Assembly: GCA_013001595.1 (NCBI GenBank)
Contig: JABDMH010000004.1
Coordinates: 62,001-126,000 of the forward strand
From: Saprospiraceae bacterium
GTDB taxonomy: Bacteria; Bacteroidota; Bacteroidia; Chitinophagales; Saprospiraceae
DNA: 64,000 bases
Direction of reading: 5' to 3'
Shown here: positions 17,814-27,094 of the stretch, in pieces
Layout of the letters: every line of letters begins with the position of its first letter
Numbering within the stretch: position 1 is the stretch's first letter
Program-made: the position numbers and the translations under genes
Notes under the pieces: model-generated
Seen by the model: the letters and a program-made list of their open reading frames with translations, nothing else
Databases searched by the model: none
Told to the model about the DNA's origin: nothing

Positions 17814-19559
17814 ATGCAAAAAACAAAGGGAGAAGTTATCAGCGTCAGCGAATCGCTAGTGGGCGTGACCAACCTTCAAGGTCCAATTTCGAATGGGGAA
17901 GTGGCGCACATCAGCATTGAAGATGATACCAGATTGAAAGCAGAGGTCATTGATGTGAAATCTGGTGGACTGGCCTACTTGCAAGTTTTTGAGGACACTA
18001 GCTGGATCAAAGTCGGCGACGCTGTCATCTTTGACGGGCAAGCCTTATCAGTTAGGTTGGGGCCTGGTATTTTGGGTACGGTGACAGATGGATTGCAGAA
18101 TCCACTCTACGAGCTAGCTAAAAAAGAATGGTTCCTTGAACGGGGCATGGAAGTAGATCCCCTGGATAATACCAAGGAATGGAGTTTCTCTCCAATGGTT
18201 AAAGTTGGCGATGTGGTATCAGCCGGTTCTGTGATCGGAGTAGTACCTGAAAAAATATTTCAGCACAAGATTTTCGTCCCATTCAGCTTAAATGGAAAAT
18301 ATACGGTCAAACATATTGTTCCTGAAGGAGACTATACCATTGTACAAGATATTGCCCTGCTAGAAGATCTTAAAGGGAGTAGCATTTCCTTGCAGATGGC
18401 TTTTGAATGGCCAGTAAAAGAATCCATGCCCTTTCACAAACGCTCAGTTCCTCAAGAACCCTTACCTACCGGTATCCGAATTCTGGACGCGTTATTCCCG
18501 ATTGCAAGAGGGGGAACTGCATGTATTCCCGGACCGTTTGGGGCTGGTAAAACGGTGTTACAGCACAGCCTAGCCAGGCACTCCTTGGTCGATGTTGTTA
18601 TCATTGCAGCCTGTGGTGAGCGTGCAGGCGAAGCTGTCGAAATCTTTAAGGATTTTCCTGACCTTATGGATCCCAGGACAGGCAATTCACTCATGGATAG
18701 AACTTACATTGTAGGAAACACCTCTTCTATGCCTGTGGCTGCCAGGGAAGCTTCCGTTTATCTGGCGGCAACGGTAGGAGAATACTTCCGTAAGCAAGGC
18801 CTGGATGTATTAATATTGGCAGATTCCACATCGCGCTGGGCACAAGCCCTGAGAGAAACCTCCGGGCGCAAGGAAGAAATACCTGGTCCTGAAGCCTTTC
18901 CCATGTATATCTCCACCTTGATTTCTGCATTTTATGACAGGGCTGGCCTGGAACTTTTGCCTGAAAATGAAACGGGATCACTCAGCATCATCGGCACTGT
19001 GTCACCAGCTGGAGGTAACTTTGACGAGCCGGTCACTCAGGCCACCCTTCTTAGTACGGGGGCCTTTTGGGGGTTGTCTCGGGCTCTATCTGACGCACGA
19101 AAATATCCGGCGATCGACCGTATTGATAGCAATTCTAGATACCCCTCTTTACTGGAACAAGATGAAGTGGAATACTTGCTTGAACTGCTGCGAGATGGAA
19201 AAACCATTGCTTCAAATCTCATTCTCATGGGAGAAAAAGGGATCACTGATGAAGCCTACATTCGCTATCAAAAGGCTGAGCTGACAGACGCTGTATTTCT
19301 CCAGCAGAATAGCTTCCATGACGTCGATGGGTTCACCAATCCAGAGCGACTGAAAGAAATGTGTGCTGCGATACGTCAGATAATCGATGCACCGGTTCAT
19401 TTAGAAGGTAAAGAAAGCATTCGCAGCCATTTCAATTTTATCCGGCAGGCCTTTATCGACTGGAATACGATTCTGCCTGATGATGAAGCCTATGACAAAC
19501 AGCGGTCTAAGATTATGAATCTGGTAAAACAAGGGTTACATGCTACAGAAAACGTTTGA
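17814..19559 (+). CDS. ntpA: V-type ATPase subunit A (catalytic)
   Basis: 581-aa catalytic subunit of the V1/A1 headpiece. It has the N-terminal beta-barrel, the non-homologous bulge typical of V-type A subunits (about 110-190), Walker A GPFGAGKT at 240-247 and the catalytic glutamate in ACGERAGE soon after. In the complex, three A subunits alternate with three B subunits and hydrolyse or make ATP while the membrane ring moves ions. The stop codon overlaps the start of the B gene by 20 bp, a sign of coupled translation. Also called atpA in V-type annotation. Confidence 0.95.
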   Translation: MQKTKGEVISVSESLVGVTNLQGPISNGEVAHISIEDDTRLKAEVIDVKSGGLAYLQVFEDTSWIKVGDAVIFDGQALSVRLGPGILGTVTDGLQNPLYELAKKEWFLERGMEVDPLDNTKEWSFSPMVKVGDVVSAGSVIGVVPEKIFQHKIFVPFSLNGKYTVKHIVPEGDYTIVQDIALLEDLKGSSISLQMAFEWPVKESMPFHKRSVPQEPLPTGIRILDALFPIARGGTACIPGPFGAGKTVLQHSLARHSLVDVVIIAACGERAGEAVEIFKDFPDLMDPRTGNSLMDRTYIVGNTSSMPVAAREASVYLAATVGEYFRKQGLDVLILADSTSRWAQALRETSGRKEEIPGPEAFPMYISTLISAFYDRAGLELLPENETGSLSIIGTVSPAGGNFDEPVTQATLLSTGAFWGLSRALSDARKYPAIDRIDSNSRYPSLLEQDEVEYLLELLRDGKTIASNLILMGEKGITDEAYIRYQKAELTDAVFLQQNSFHDVDGFTNPERLKEMCAAIRQIIDAPVHLEGKESIRSHFNFIRQAFIDWNTILPDDEAYDKQRSKIMNLVKQGLHATENV

Positions 19560-20850
19560 AAATATCGATAGCATTGGACGTGCAATTATGCGGATAAAGG
19601 CTCGTGGTGTCCATAACAAGGAACTTGCTGAAGTCATCTATCCAAATGGTGACAAGGCATTTGCGCAAGTGATAGCATTGGAAGATGACCAAGTGACCAT
19701 GCAATTGTTCAGTGGCGGATTTGGTGTGGCTACGAACTGCAAAGTGCGTTTTCTAGGCAAACCTATACAGGTGGGCTTTTCCGAAGATATGTTGGGGCGG
19801 GTATACTCCGGAAACGGCCGTCCAATAGATAATGGGCCTGATCTAACGGCTGACATGATCCGAATTGCCGGTCCTTCGATCAATCCAGTGAAGAGACTGA
19901 TTCCTAAAGACATGATTCGAACCGGTGTTCCGATGATCGATGTTTTTAATACCCTGGTGAGGTCGCAGAAGATCCCGATTTTTGCCAAAGCTGGTGAACC
20001 GTATAATCGTTTATTGGCCAATATTGCCACACAAACCGATGCTGATGTGATCATTATCGGTGGGGTGGGTTTGAAATATGATGAATTCCACTATTTCCGG
20101 GAAAGAATCGAAGAAGCAGGGAGTAAACATAAAACCATCATGTTCATTCACACACATAGGGATCCCATTGTGGAGGGATTGATGGTGCCAGATCTTGCCC
20201 TGGCCGTTGGAGAAAAGTTTGCGCTTCAGGGCAAAAACGTTTTTGTGCTCCTCTCAGACATGACTCAATGGTCGGACTATCTAAGGCAGGTAGCCAACGC
20301 TCAGGATCAAATCCCTGCCAACCAAGGGTATCCAGGTGACCTTTATTCACAATTGGCAGCACGATATGAAAAGGCAGCAGATATAGATGGAGCAGGTAGC
20401 CTCACCATACTGGGTGTGACCACCATGGATGATGTCACGCATCCAGTACCTGATAATACGGGCTACATCACGGAAGGGCAGTTCTTCATGAAAGATGGAT
20501 TCCTGGAGTTGTTTGGATCCTTAAGCCGACTGAAGCAACAGGTGAATAACAGAACTCGAGCTGACCATCGCAGCATCATGAATGCAATGGCTCGATTACT
20601 TTCAGAAGCTGAAGAAAGGGTCAAAGCGCAAAAGTTCGGTTCAGTCAAAGATGATTACTCACTTCGATTATTAGAATATCGCAATACTTTTCAGTATGAG
20701 CTGATGGATCCGTTCAGATACCTTGAATTGGAAGATGCACTTGATCTCTGCTGGGTTATTATGGCCAAACACTTCAAGAAAGAAGAAGTGGGTTTGTCCT
20801 CTGCATTGCTGGATGAATATTGGCCTACGACAACAAATTTAACATACTAA
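19540..20850 (+). CDS. ntpB: V-type ATPase subunit B (regulatory)
   Basis: 436-aa non-catalytic nucleotide-binding subunit. Family blocks include GRVYSGNGRPID, GVPMIDVFNTLVRSQKIPIF and LSDMTQWSDYLRQVANAQDQIP. As expected for B subunits the P-loop position is not a Walker A (FAKAGEPYNRL). The start overlaps the A gene, and its N-terminus (LQKTFENIDSIGRAIMRIKARGV) agrees with the family, so the overlap is real. The gene is 12 bp from the next subunit gene. Confidence 0.95.
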   Translation: MLQKTFENIDSIGRAIMRIKARGVHNKELAEVIYPNGDKAFAQVIALEDDQVTMQLFSGGFGVATNCKVRFLGKPIQVGFSEDMLGRVYSGNGRPIDNGPDLTADMIRIAGPSINPVKRLIPKDMIRTGVPMIDVFNTLVRSQKIPIFAKAGEPYNRLLANIATQTDADVIIIGGVGLKYDEFHYFRERIEEAGSKHKTIMFIHTHRDPIVEGLMVPDLALAVGEKFALQGKNVFVLLSDMTQWSDYLRQVANAQDQIPANQGYPGDLYSQLAARYEKAADIDGAGSLTILGVTTMDDVTHPVPDNTGYITEGQFFMKDGFLELFGSLSRLKQQVNNRTRADHRSIMNAMARLLSEAEERVKAQKFGSVKDDYSLRLLEYRNTFQYELMDPFRYLELEDALDLCWVIMAKHFKKEEVGLSSALLDEYWPTTTNLTY

Positions 20851-20862
20851 AAGACCAACGCC

Positions 20863-21462
20863 ATGAGTGAGAAGACACTAGATAATCTGATCAATAGATT
20901 AAAAACTGAAGCGATTGAAAAGGCCGAACAAGAGGCTGGTAAGGTAGTTGATGATGCACGGAGAGAGGCGGATACTTTGATCCGCGATGCCGAAGCCCAA
21001 AAAGGCAAAATATTGGATGAAGCCAGAATCGAGGCAGAAGCCATAGTTCGGAAGGGTGTAAGAGCACTGCAGCAAGCTTCTAGAGATGTATGCATTTCCG
21101 TACAGAACGATTTGCTAACCATTTTAGGCCATGTGCTAAGTGAAGAAATCAATCGGACTTTCACGACAGAGTTGATAAGATCCACAGTCGTGCAGGTAGT
21201 TGAAAATGTGGGTAGACCCAGTAAGATAAACCTTCCGACATCTGTGATGGAGGAATTGGGAGACTTCATTCGCCAGAGACTCCAGCAAACTGATGAAATG
21301 TTAACGGTAAGTCGAGATGAACGACTCTTGAAAGGATTCACCATAGCTCGCACGGATCTGGGATGGAAATATGAGATTTCTCCAGAAGAAGTCAGTGATT
21401 TGCTCTTTGCCCACCTGACACCCACCTGGACCAACGTTCTCAAGAAAGATGTAAGCTCATGA
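20863..21462 (+). CDS. ntpE: V-type ATPase subunit E (peripheral stalk)
   Basis: 199 aa. The N-terminal half is a long charged coiled coil (LINRLKTEAIEKAEQEAGKV, AREADTLIRDAEAQKGKIL) and the C-terminal half is a globular domain, the layout of E/NtpE subunits of the peripheral stalk. Assignment rests on architecture and position, because these sequences diverge quickly. In most Bacteroidota operons E comes first; here it follows A and B. It overlaps the next gene by 4 bp. Confidence 0.8.
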   Translation: MSEKTLDNLINRLKTEAIEKAEQEAGKVVDDARREADTLIRDAEAQKGKILDEARIEAEAIVRKGVRALQQASRDVCISVQNDLLTILGHVLSEEINRTFTTELIRSTVVQVVENVGRPSKINLPTSVMEELGDFIRQRLQQTDEMLTVSRDERLLKGFTIARTDLGWKYEISPEEVSDLLFAHLTPTWTNVLKKDVSS

Positions 21463-22034
21463 TCGCTGGTAATCTAGAATATCTTATAAACAGTCTACCC
21501 GATCTTGCCTTCCGGCATGATAAGGAAGTGCAAGAACGAGTAGAATACCTGCTGCAAACCTATGCCGGGCATCAATCAGAGCAGGACGATTTGGTGTCTT
21601 TTTTCGTAGGTGAAGCCATAAAGTTTTTGTCAGACCGTGAGGCAGAGCAACTACAAATTATCAATCTGCAAAGCATACATGAATCCCGATTCCAGGACAG
21701 TCGAATCCGACTGGTTAGAGAATATGCTGAGTTCATATACGCCTTTAAAGGGAGTCTTGCTACATATCGCATGGCCCGTCGGGACTCTACAACTCAGCAC
21801 TCATCTGCCAAGCACACTCCGATTAAGCAAGGAACTCCCTTAGAGGAAGAAGTACAAGTACTGCAGATACAATGGGAAAAACTGGAGGAACTGGCCTCCG
21901 GACATCATTATGATCTGGAAGCCCTTATTATCTACAAGCTGCATTTAGAAATTCTGCAACGCTACTGGAGTTTTGATGAGGGAAAGGGCATGGACATTTT
22001 CAAATCCATCACTGAAAAAACTGAGCATGGATAG
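21459..22034 (+). CDS. DUF2764 protein, C-like subunit of the V-ATPase
   Basis: 191 aa. The start (NLEYLINSLPDLAFRHDKEV) and the C-terminal segment (LEALIIYKLHLEILQRYWSF) follow the DUF2764 pattern, a shortened relative of the C/d subunit that links the stalk to the membrane rotor. It sits between E and D in the operon, overlapping E by 4 bp (ATGA), as DUF2764 proteins do in other Bacteroidota V-ATPase clusters. No catalytic motif is expected. The functional link to subunit C is inferred from family and place. Confidence 0.7.
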   Translation: MIAGNLEYLINSLPDLAFRHDKEVQERVEYLLQTYAGHQSEQDDLVSFFVGEAIKFLSDREAEQLQIINLQSIHESRFQDSRIRLVREYAEFIYAFKGSLATYRMARRDSTTQHSSAKHTPIKQGTPLEEEVQVLQIQWEKLEELASGHHYDLEALIIYKLHLEILQRYWSFDEGKGMDIFKSITEKTEHG

Positions 22035-22638
22035 GAAGATTCTGATGAATAAAAATACACTTGCGGCTCTCAAGTTGGAGCTGAAAGAATATAACAGCGC
22101 TCTACCTGTTTTTGAGATGAAGGAGCAGCAATTGAAACAAGTGGTGCAAGCTGTTGAAGAGAGTATTTTACGTTTGCGGCAAGAAATTAAGCAAGTTGCT
22201 ATGGAAACTAAAAAGTGGGCCGCTGTATTGGCCGATCGCGAAGTAGACCCAAGCAATCTGGTAGAACTAGAACAGGTGATTACCAAGCCAAGAGAAATAG
22301 CAGGAGCTCGTATAACTGAATTTGTCGAAATCAAATTTGGAGATAAAGATTTCGATCTATTTCTCACACCGCTCTGGGTCGACACTGCTACCGACATGTT
22401 AGCCGATCAGAAGACAAGACAAATAATGCTAGACCTGGAAAGGAAAAAACTGGATGTACTTCAAGAAGAGCTTTATGAGGCAAGACGCATGAAAAATGCC
22501 CTGAAAGAGGTCTTTATTCCTGAAACCATTGAGAATATACGCAAGATCGAGATCTATTTAGGTGATGTCGAACGCCTGGCCATTGGTTGCGCTAAACTGG
22601 TGAAAAAGAAAAAGACCGAAAAAAAGATGACTGTATGA
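22027..22638 (+). CDS. ntpD: V-type ATPase subunit D (central stalk)
   Basis: About 203 aa from the ATG at 22027; an upstream frame-open start would overlap the previous gene by 60 bp and adds residues not seen in the family. Two long helices flank a short middle part, with the typical N-terminus NKNTLAALKLELKEYNSALP and a C-terminal helix LDLERKKLDVLQEELYEARR. Subunit D is the rotating shaft inside the A3B3 head. Its stop overlaps the start of subunit I (ATGA). Confidence 0.9.
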   Translation: MDRKILMNKNTLAALKLELKEYNSALPVFEMKEQQLKQVVQAVEESILRLRQEIKQVAMETKKWAAVLADREVDPSNLVELEQVITKPREIAGARITEFVEIKFGDKDFDLFLTPLWVDTATDMLADQKTRQIMLDLERKKLDVLQEELYEARRMKNALKEVFIPETIENIRKIEIYLGDVERLAIGCAKLVKKKKTEKKMTV

Positions 22639-24494
22639 TCGTCAGGATGAAAGAATTGTGGCTTTTTACACCTGCCAGTTCTGTAGATGAGACCATCACT
22701 AAGCTGGGTGAACTCGGTGTAGTGGAGATTCGAGAAGTGGTTTCTCCTGCAGGAGCGGATCTTGAACACCGAGATCGAGAGATCGAACGTACGCAAAAAG
22801 CGATCAATCTGCTTGCGTCAGCGCAAGATGGAAATGGAAACAATGATGTTTTAGTTACAGATATTTTATACACTGAAAATGACCCTAAAAGACTCACCAA
22901 TAGAATACTTACGACGGTCGAGATCAACACCAATGGTCGTCGTAGGCTAAAGGACCTACAGTCTCAATTGAAATGGTATGAAGTGTGGGGAAAGGATACC
23001 AATCCAGCTGACATTGAGTATCTGGAGGGGCAAGGCATTTATATACGACTCTATGAAGCCACGCCGGACCAAGTTGATGGACTAGTAAAAAATCACTGCG
23101 TAGAAGTATTTCCTGAAAGGGAACAGGCGATTCCACTGGCTCTTATTAGCGATGAGAAAGATGAGCAACTCGATCTTAAGCAAGTATACAGTCCTACCTT
23201 ACCCCTGTCCGAGCTTAGACGCCAGTTGGAGCGAAAGGAGCGGCAAATGGCCAAAGTAAATCGATACCTGGAGGATCAGAGCCAAAACCTAGGTCTGCTG
23301 CGTGACTATTTGAAATACTTACAAGATCATCGCAATATTGTCTGGGCTGTTGAAGGCATGGGAGATATCGAAGGTAAGCTGAAGTATTTGCACGGCTACC
23401 TACCTGCGGATCAAATGGACTTGCTTTCTTCTGTGGCAAAGGACAATAGCTGGGGTTATCGCATAAGTGAACCGAAAAATCCCAAAGAGGTACCTGTTTA
23501 TTTGCGCAACCCACGTTGGATTAAAATCATCAATCCGGTGCTGCGTTTCATTGACATCGTGCCAGGCTACCGAGAAGTTGACGTCTCTATCTATTTTCTC
23601 ATTGCTTTTGCCCTCTTCTTTGCTATGTTGGTGGGGGATGCTGGATACGGTCTTCTACTTCTCCTACTAACCATCTTCTTCCGCAAAAAAATCCCTAGCC
23701 AAATGCGCTGGCTCAGTTATGTGCTAAGCGGAGCCACTATAGCTTGGGGTGTCCTGAGTGGTACTTATTTCGGCTCCGAAGAAATTGCATCGTTGCCCTG
23801 GCTCAATAACTTGATCATAGCTGAAGTGTCCAGCTTTGGTGTAGAGAATATTGATTTTATGATGCACCTTTCATTTCTGATCGGTGCAGTGCATTTAACA
23901 ACTGCCCACCTAATTAGGGTAGTTCAATTTGCCAATTCAATAAAGGCCCTAAGTGAAATAGGATGGATCGCCATTATGTGGGGACTATTCTTGTTAGCTG
24001 AGCAGTTGGTATTGGGGGAGGCGATGCCTGCGTGGAGCCATTGGTTATTTATTTCTGGTGCTTTGCTGGTTACACTCTTCTCACAGGAAAGTTCTAGCCT
24101 ACTTAAGAGCATAGTGGTATCTGTTTCCAATTTGCCGTTGAGTCTGATCAATGGTTTCTCGGATATCGTATCGTATGTGCGGCTATTTGCAGTAGGATTA
24201 GCTACGGCTACAGTTGCTGCTAGTTTCAACCAAATGATCCTTGCCAGTGGAATATCTAATATGGGTGTACTGCAGATCATTGGGTCAGCAATAGCTTTAT
24301 TTCTAGGACATAGTCTGAACATTGCTTTGGCGTTGATGGCCGTAATGGTCCATGGCCTTCGACTCAATATGCTAGAATTCGCAGGTCATTTGGGCGTACA
24401 GTTCTCCGGCGAAGCATACAAGCCATTTAAACTAATGGGATATAAATCGACTACCAAGGGTAAAAAAGGAAGGAGAATCTTGAACTCTCAATAG
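22635..24494 (+). CDS. ntpI: V-type ATPase subunit I (membrane stator)
   Basis: 619-aa homologue of the eukaryotic a subunit. The N-terminal half (to about 315) is cytoplasmic with coiled coils (VYSPTLPLSELRRQLERKER). The C-terminal half has about seven membrane segments starting at VSIYFLIAFALFFAMLVGDAGYG. The conserved segment SYVRLFAVGLATATVAASFN holds the Arg that faces the ring carboxylate. It anchors the peripheral stalk and forms the ion half-channels. It starts inside the stop of subunit D. Confidence 0.93.
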   Translation: MIVRMKELWLFTPASSVDETITKLGELGVVEIREVVSPAGADLEHRDREIERTQKAINLLASAQDGNGNNDVLVTDILYTENDPKRLTNRILTTVEINTNGRRRLKDLQSQLKWYEVWGKDTNPADIEYLEGQGIYIRLYEATPDQVDGLVKNHCVEVFPEREQAIPLALISDEKDEQLDLKQVYSPTLPLSELRRQLERKERQMAKVNRYLEDQSQNLGLLRDYLKYLQDHRNIVWAVEGMGDIEGKLKYLHGYLPADQMDLLSSVAKDNSWGYRISEPKNPKEVPVYLRNPRWIKIINPVLRFIDIVPGYREVDVSIYFLIAFALFFAMLVGDAGYGLLLLLLTIFFRKKIPSQMRWLSYVLSGATIAWGVLSGTYFGSEEIASLPWLNNLIIAEVSSFGVENIDFMMHLSFLIGAVHLTTAHLIRVVQFANSIKALSEIGWIAIMWGLFLLAEQLVLGEAMPAWSHWLFISGALLVTLFSQESSSLLKSIVVSVSNLPLSLINGFSDIVSYVRLFAVGLATATVAASFNQMILASGISNMGVLQIIGSAIALFLGHSLNIALALMAVMVHGLRLNMLEFAGHLGVQFSGEAYKPFKLMGYKSTTKGKKGRRILNSQ

Positions 24495-24520
24495 ATACTA
24501 AAGAAAAAAAAAGAAACAAG

Positions 24521-24988
24521 ATGATAGACATTTTGATTGCAACCACAGTGGTCACAGGATTGGGTGACATGGGCATGTCGTTGAGTATTGCTTCGATCGG
24601 TTCAGCCATAGGTACGGGAATTGCCGGTATGTCGGCTATTGGAGCCTGGAAAAAGATGATTCTTAGCGGCCAGAAGGCGGCTACTGCGTTACTAATATTC
24701 GTAGGAGCACCATTGTCGCAAGTCATCTATGGGATGATCTTGAAAAACGCCATTTCTGCAGTTGATCTGAATCCAGACTCTTACTTTTGGCAAATGATGA
24801 TGGGCCTCGCGGCTGGTGCAGCTATGGCGGGGTCAGCTATATTTCAGGGTAAAACTGGAGCTAGGGCATGTGATGCCATCGGCTCAGGGGCTAGTGATAT
24901 CGCCAAGTATATCATGATCATTGGAATCGTAGAAACAGTAGCCTTATTTGTCATGATATTTACCATGACTGGTCTGCCAACCATTTAG
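24521..24988 (+). CDS. ntpK: V-type ATPase subunit K (proteolipid ring), Na+-type ligands
   Basis: 155 aa with four membrane helices in two hairpins. Only the second hairpin has the ring carboxylate, Glu138 (IIGIVETVALF). The first hairpin carries APLSQVIYG with Ser66 and Gln67, and helix 3 has Gln109 (IFQGK). These match the Na+ ligands Thr64, Gln65, Gln110 and Glu139 of Enterococcus hirae NtpK almost position for position. The pump is therefore probably Na+-coupled. It is the last gene of the operon, 26 bp after subunit I. Confidence 0.93.
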   Translation: MIDILIATTVVTGLGDMGMSLSIASIGSAIGTGIAGMSAIGAWKKMILSGQKAATALLIFVGAPLSQVIYGMILKNAISAVDLNPDSYFWQMMMGLAAGAAMAGSAIFQGKTGARACDAIGSGASDIAKYIMIIGIVETVALFVMIFTMTGLPTI

Positions 24989-25034
24989 GAATGCATTCGC
25001 GCAATACTTCGCTGATGCGCGTACAGTCTAAATG

Positions 25035-25054
25035 GCATTTTGAATGCAAAATGC
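25035..25054 (+). terminator. Hairpin after the V-ATPase operon
   Basis: Perfect 8-bp stem gcattttg/caaaatgc with a 4-nt loop, 46 bp past the proteolipid stop. A weaker stem (cgcgca/tgcgcg) lies just before it. Only a short T-rich tail (tgtttgacgttt) follows, so it may slow or protect transcripts rather than end them fully. Confidence 0.4.
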
Positions 25055-25103
25055 TGTTTGACGTTTCGGGTATTTAGAGTTTACGTTCTTTCTTTGTTCA
25101 TAA

Positions 25104-25138
25104 TTTGCTCTAGAGGTCTGATATACTCAGTAGATTTG
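25104..25138 (+). promoter_or_regulatory. Promoter of the two-component genes
   Basis: TTTG at 25104-25107 and TAGATTTG at 25131-25138 (exact TAnnTTTG), spacer 23 bp. The start point would fall near 25145, giving a leader of under 30 nt before the response-regulator ATG at 25173. Confidence 0.55.
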
Positions 25139-25172
25139 CTATGAGCGGCAATATCAAGAGTAGTATTAGACG

Positions 25173-25853
25173 ATGAAAATCCTTGTGGTAGAAGATAATT
25201 TGGAGTTACTGGATGACATTAAGGAATTCCTTGAGCTGGAAGGTAATGTATGTGAAGTAGCCACGGATTTTCGATCTGGTTATATGAAGCTCGGTGTTTT
25301 TATATACGACATTCTTGTGGTTGACATTGGGCTTCCAGATGGTAGTGGGCTAGATATTATTCGAGAGGTCAAAAAAGAAAATATCGATATGGGCATCATT
25401 ATAATTTCTGCTAGAAGCGAGCTTGAAGACAAGGTAAGTGCCCTTGAGTTGGGTGCAGATGACTACCTGACTAAACCTTTTTTTCTTGCAGAGCTGAATG
25501 CCCGAGTAAGAGCACTCTACAGGAGGAAAACTTACGGTGGCAGCCAGGTAATTCATTTTAACGAAATTAGGATTGAGCCCGACCTCTACGAGGTTTATAT
25601 CCATGATCAAGTTCTAAATCTGACTAAAAAGGAGTTTGATATTTTACATTTCTTTGTCACCAACAATAACCGGCTCCTCACCAAAGAAGCTATTGCTGAA
25701 CATATTTGGGGAGACAACATTGAGGTGGTAGACTCCTTTACATTTATTTATACCCATTTGGCCAATCTTCGCAAGAAGATCGCTGAATTGGGTGGAAATG
25801 ACTACATCAAATCGATCTACCGAGTAGGTTACAAATTCACTGATCAGGAATGA
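25173..25853 (+). CDS. OmpR-family response regulator
   Basis: 226 aa. The receiver domain has the acidic pair in VVEDN (residues 5-9), the phosphorylation site Asp51 (VVDIGLPDG), and Lys101 in LTKPF. The C-terminal winged helix (about 125-226) ends with YIKSIYRVGYKF, the usual OmpR/PhoB tail, so it binds DNA. Its stop codon overlaps the start of the sensor kinase gene (ATGA), so the two form one unit. The genes it controls are not evident; the V-ATPase operon directly upstream is a possible target by position only. Confidence 0.93.
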   Translation: MKILVVEDNLELLDDIKEFLELEGNVCEVATDFRSGYMKLGVFIYDILVVDIGLPDGSGLDIIREVKKENIDMGIIIISARSELEDKVSALELGADDYLTKPFFLAELNARVRALYRRKTYGGSQVIHFNEIRIEPDLYEVYIHDQVLNLTKKEFDILHFFVTNNNRLLTKEAIAEHIWGDNIEVVDSFTFIYTHLANLRKKIAELGGNDYIKSIYRVGYKFTDQE

Positions 25854-27094
25854 GACTTTCAGCAAAAACCAATCGATACTACTTAGTTTTCATCCTTCTG
25901 CTCTTCCCTTTGATGATGGTTGTAGATTATTTCGTGATTAAGTACTATGTCTATTCAGAAGTAAATGAGATGCTGCAGCATGAAAGCAATCGGATTAATT
26001 ATTATCTGAGTGACAGAGCCGTCTTTCCAGCATCGGATTTTCTATTTGACACAGCTGTTGTACATAGTGACATAGTCGTAAGCGAAACTTTCACCGACAC
26101 GCTCTTTTATGAAGACTATGCCAATCAGCAGATACCTTACCGGATGTATCAATTTTCCGTTTCACAATCAAATCACCAGATAGTGGTTAGATTAAGGCAT
26201 GTTTTGCTGGAAATGCGGGAATTGATCGGCTGGATATTCGCTTACACGGCACTCATTATATCATTATTAATTGTGGGTCACCTTCTGATAAACCGACGAA
26301 TCTCCAGATTGGTCTGGAAACCCTTCTTTGAAGACCTGGGACAACTTAAAAAATACGGCACTACCAGTGGTGATCTGTTGGAATTGAAGAAATCGAACAT
26401 CGTAGAGTTCGATACCTTAAATAAGATAATTGAAACACTCACTAACCAAATCAGTGAAGATTTCCAAAAACTAAAGAACTTTAACGAGCAAGTATCTCAT
26501 GAAATGCAAAACCCCCTTGCGACCATTCGTAATAAAATGGTGCTTTTGTTAGGAAACCAGCATTTGGACGATAATGAGTTGAATTGGGCACAAGTTGCCT
26601 ACCATGAAACCAACAAACTATCAAAAATTGTTAAGTCTCTTACGCTCATTTCACGCATTGAAAACAATGAGTTCAAACGTCTGGAGAAGGTCGATGTGCT
26701 AGAATTATTGGAGAATATCATGAGAAATATAGGGGAACTCATCGAATATAAAGGTCTGGAAGTGACTTTAGATCTGTATCCCGCCCGCATAAAGTGCGAT
26801 CCGATTCTTGCCAATATTTTATTCACAAATCTGATCAAGAATGCCGTGCAACACAATACAGAAGGTGGCTATATAAAAATGTTCCTAAATCCTACAAAAT
26901 TTGAAATTGAGAATACAGGAGAAGTACTCGAGACCAAAACCGACCAGTTATTTCACCGGTTTGAAAAAGGTAATATGCTCAGCGACTCCCTGGGCCTAGG
27001 TCTGTCTATCAATCAAAGAATCTGCGAAATGTATGGATTTAAACTACACTACCATCATCATAACGGTAGGCATAAGATAGAACTGGTCTTTTAG
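25850..27094 (+). CDS. Sensor histidine kinase
   Basis: 414 aa. Two membrane helices (about 11-34 and 125-147) bracket a 90-residue periplasmic sensor region of no recognised family. Then come a HisKA domain with the phosphoacceptor His217 in VSHEMQNPLATI and a HATPase_c domain with the N box ILFTNLIKNAVQHN and G box LGLGLSI. It pairs with the response regulator whose gene it overlaps. The periplasmic region is short, so the signal is likely a small ligand or envelope state. Confidence 0.93.
   Translation: MRLSAKTNRYYLVFILLLFPLMMVVDYFVIKYYVYSEVNEMLQHESNRINYYLSDRAVFPASDFLFDTAVVHSDIVVSETFTDTLFYEDYANQQIPYRMYQFSVSQSNHQIVVRLRHVLLEMRELIGWIFAYTALIISLLIVGHLLINRRISRLVWKPFFEDLGQLKKYGTTSGDLLELKKSNIVEFDTLNKIIETLTNQISEDFQKLKNFNEQVSHEMQNPLATIRNKMVLLLGNQHLDDNELNWAQVAYHETNKLSKIVKSLTLISRIENNEFKRLEKVDVLELLENIMRNIGELIEYKGLEVTLDLYPARIKCDPILANILFTNLIKNAVQHNTEGGYIKMFLNPTKFEIENTGEVLETKTDQLFHRFEKGNMLSDSLGLGLSINQRICEMYGFKLHYHHHNGRHKIELVF

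Noticed and set aside
17814-24988. Whether this operon encodes an F-type ATP synthase
   Set aside because: Subunit A has the V-type bulge region, subunit I is the V-type stator, and the proteolipid has four helices, so it is V/A-type.
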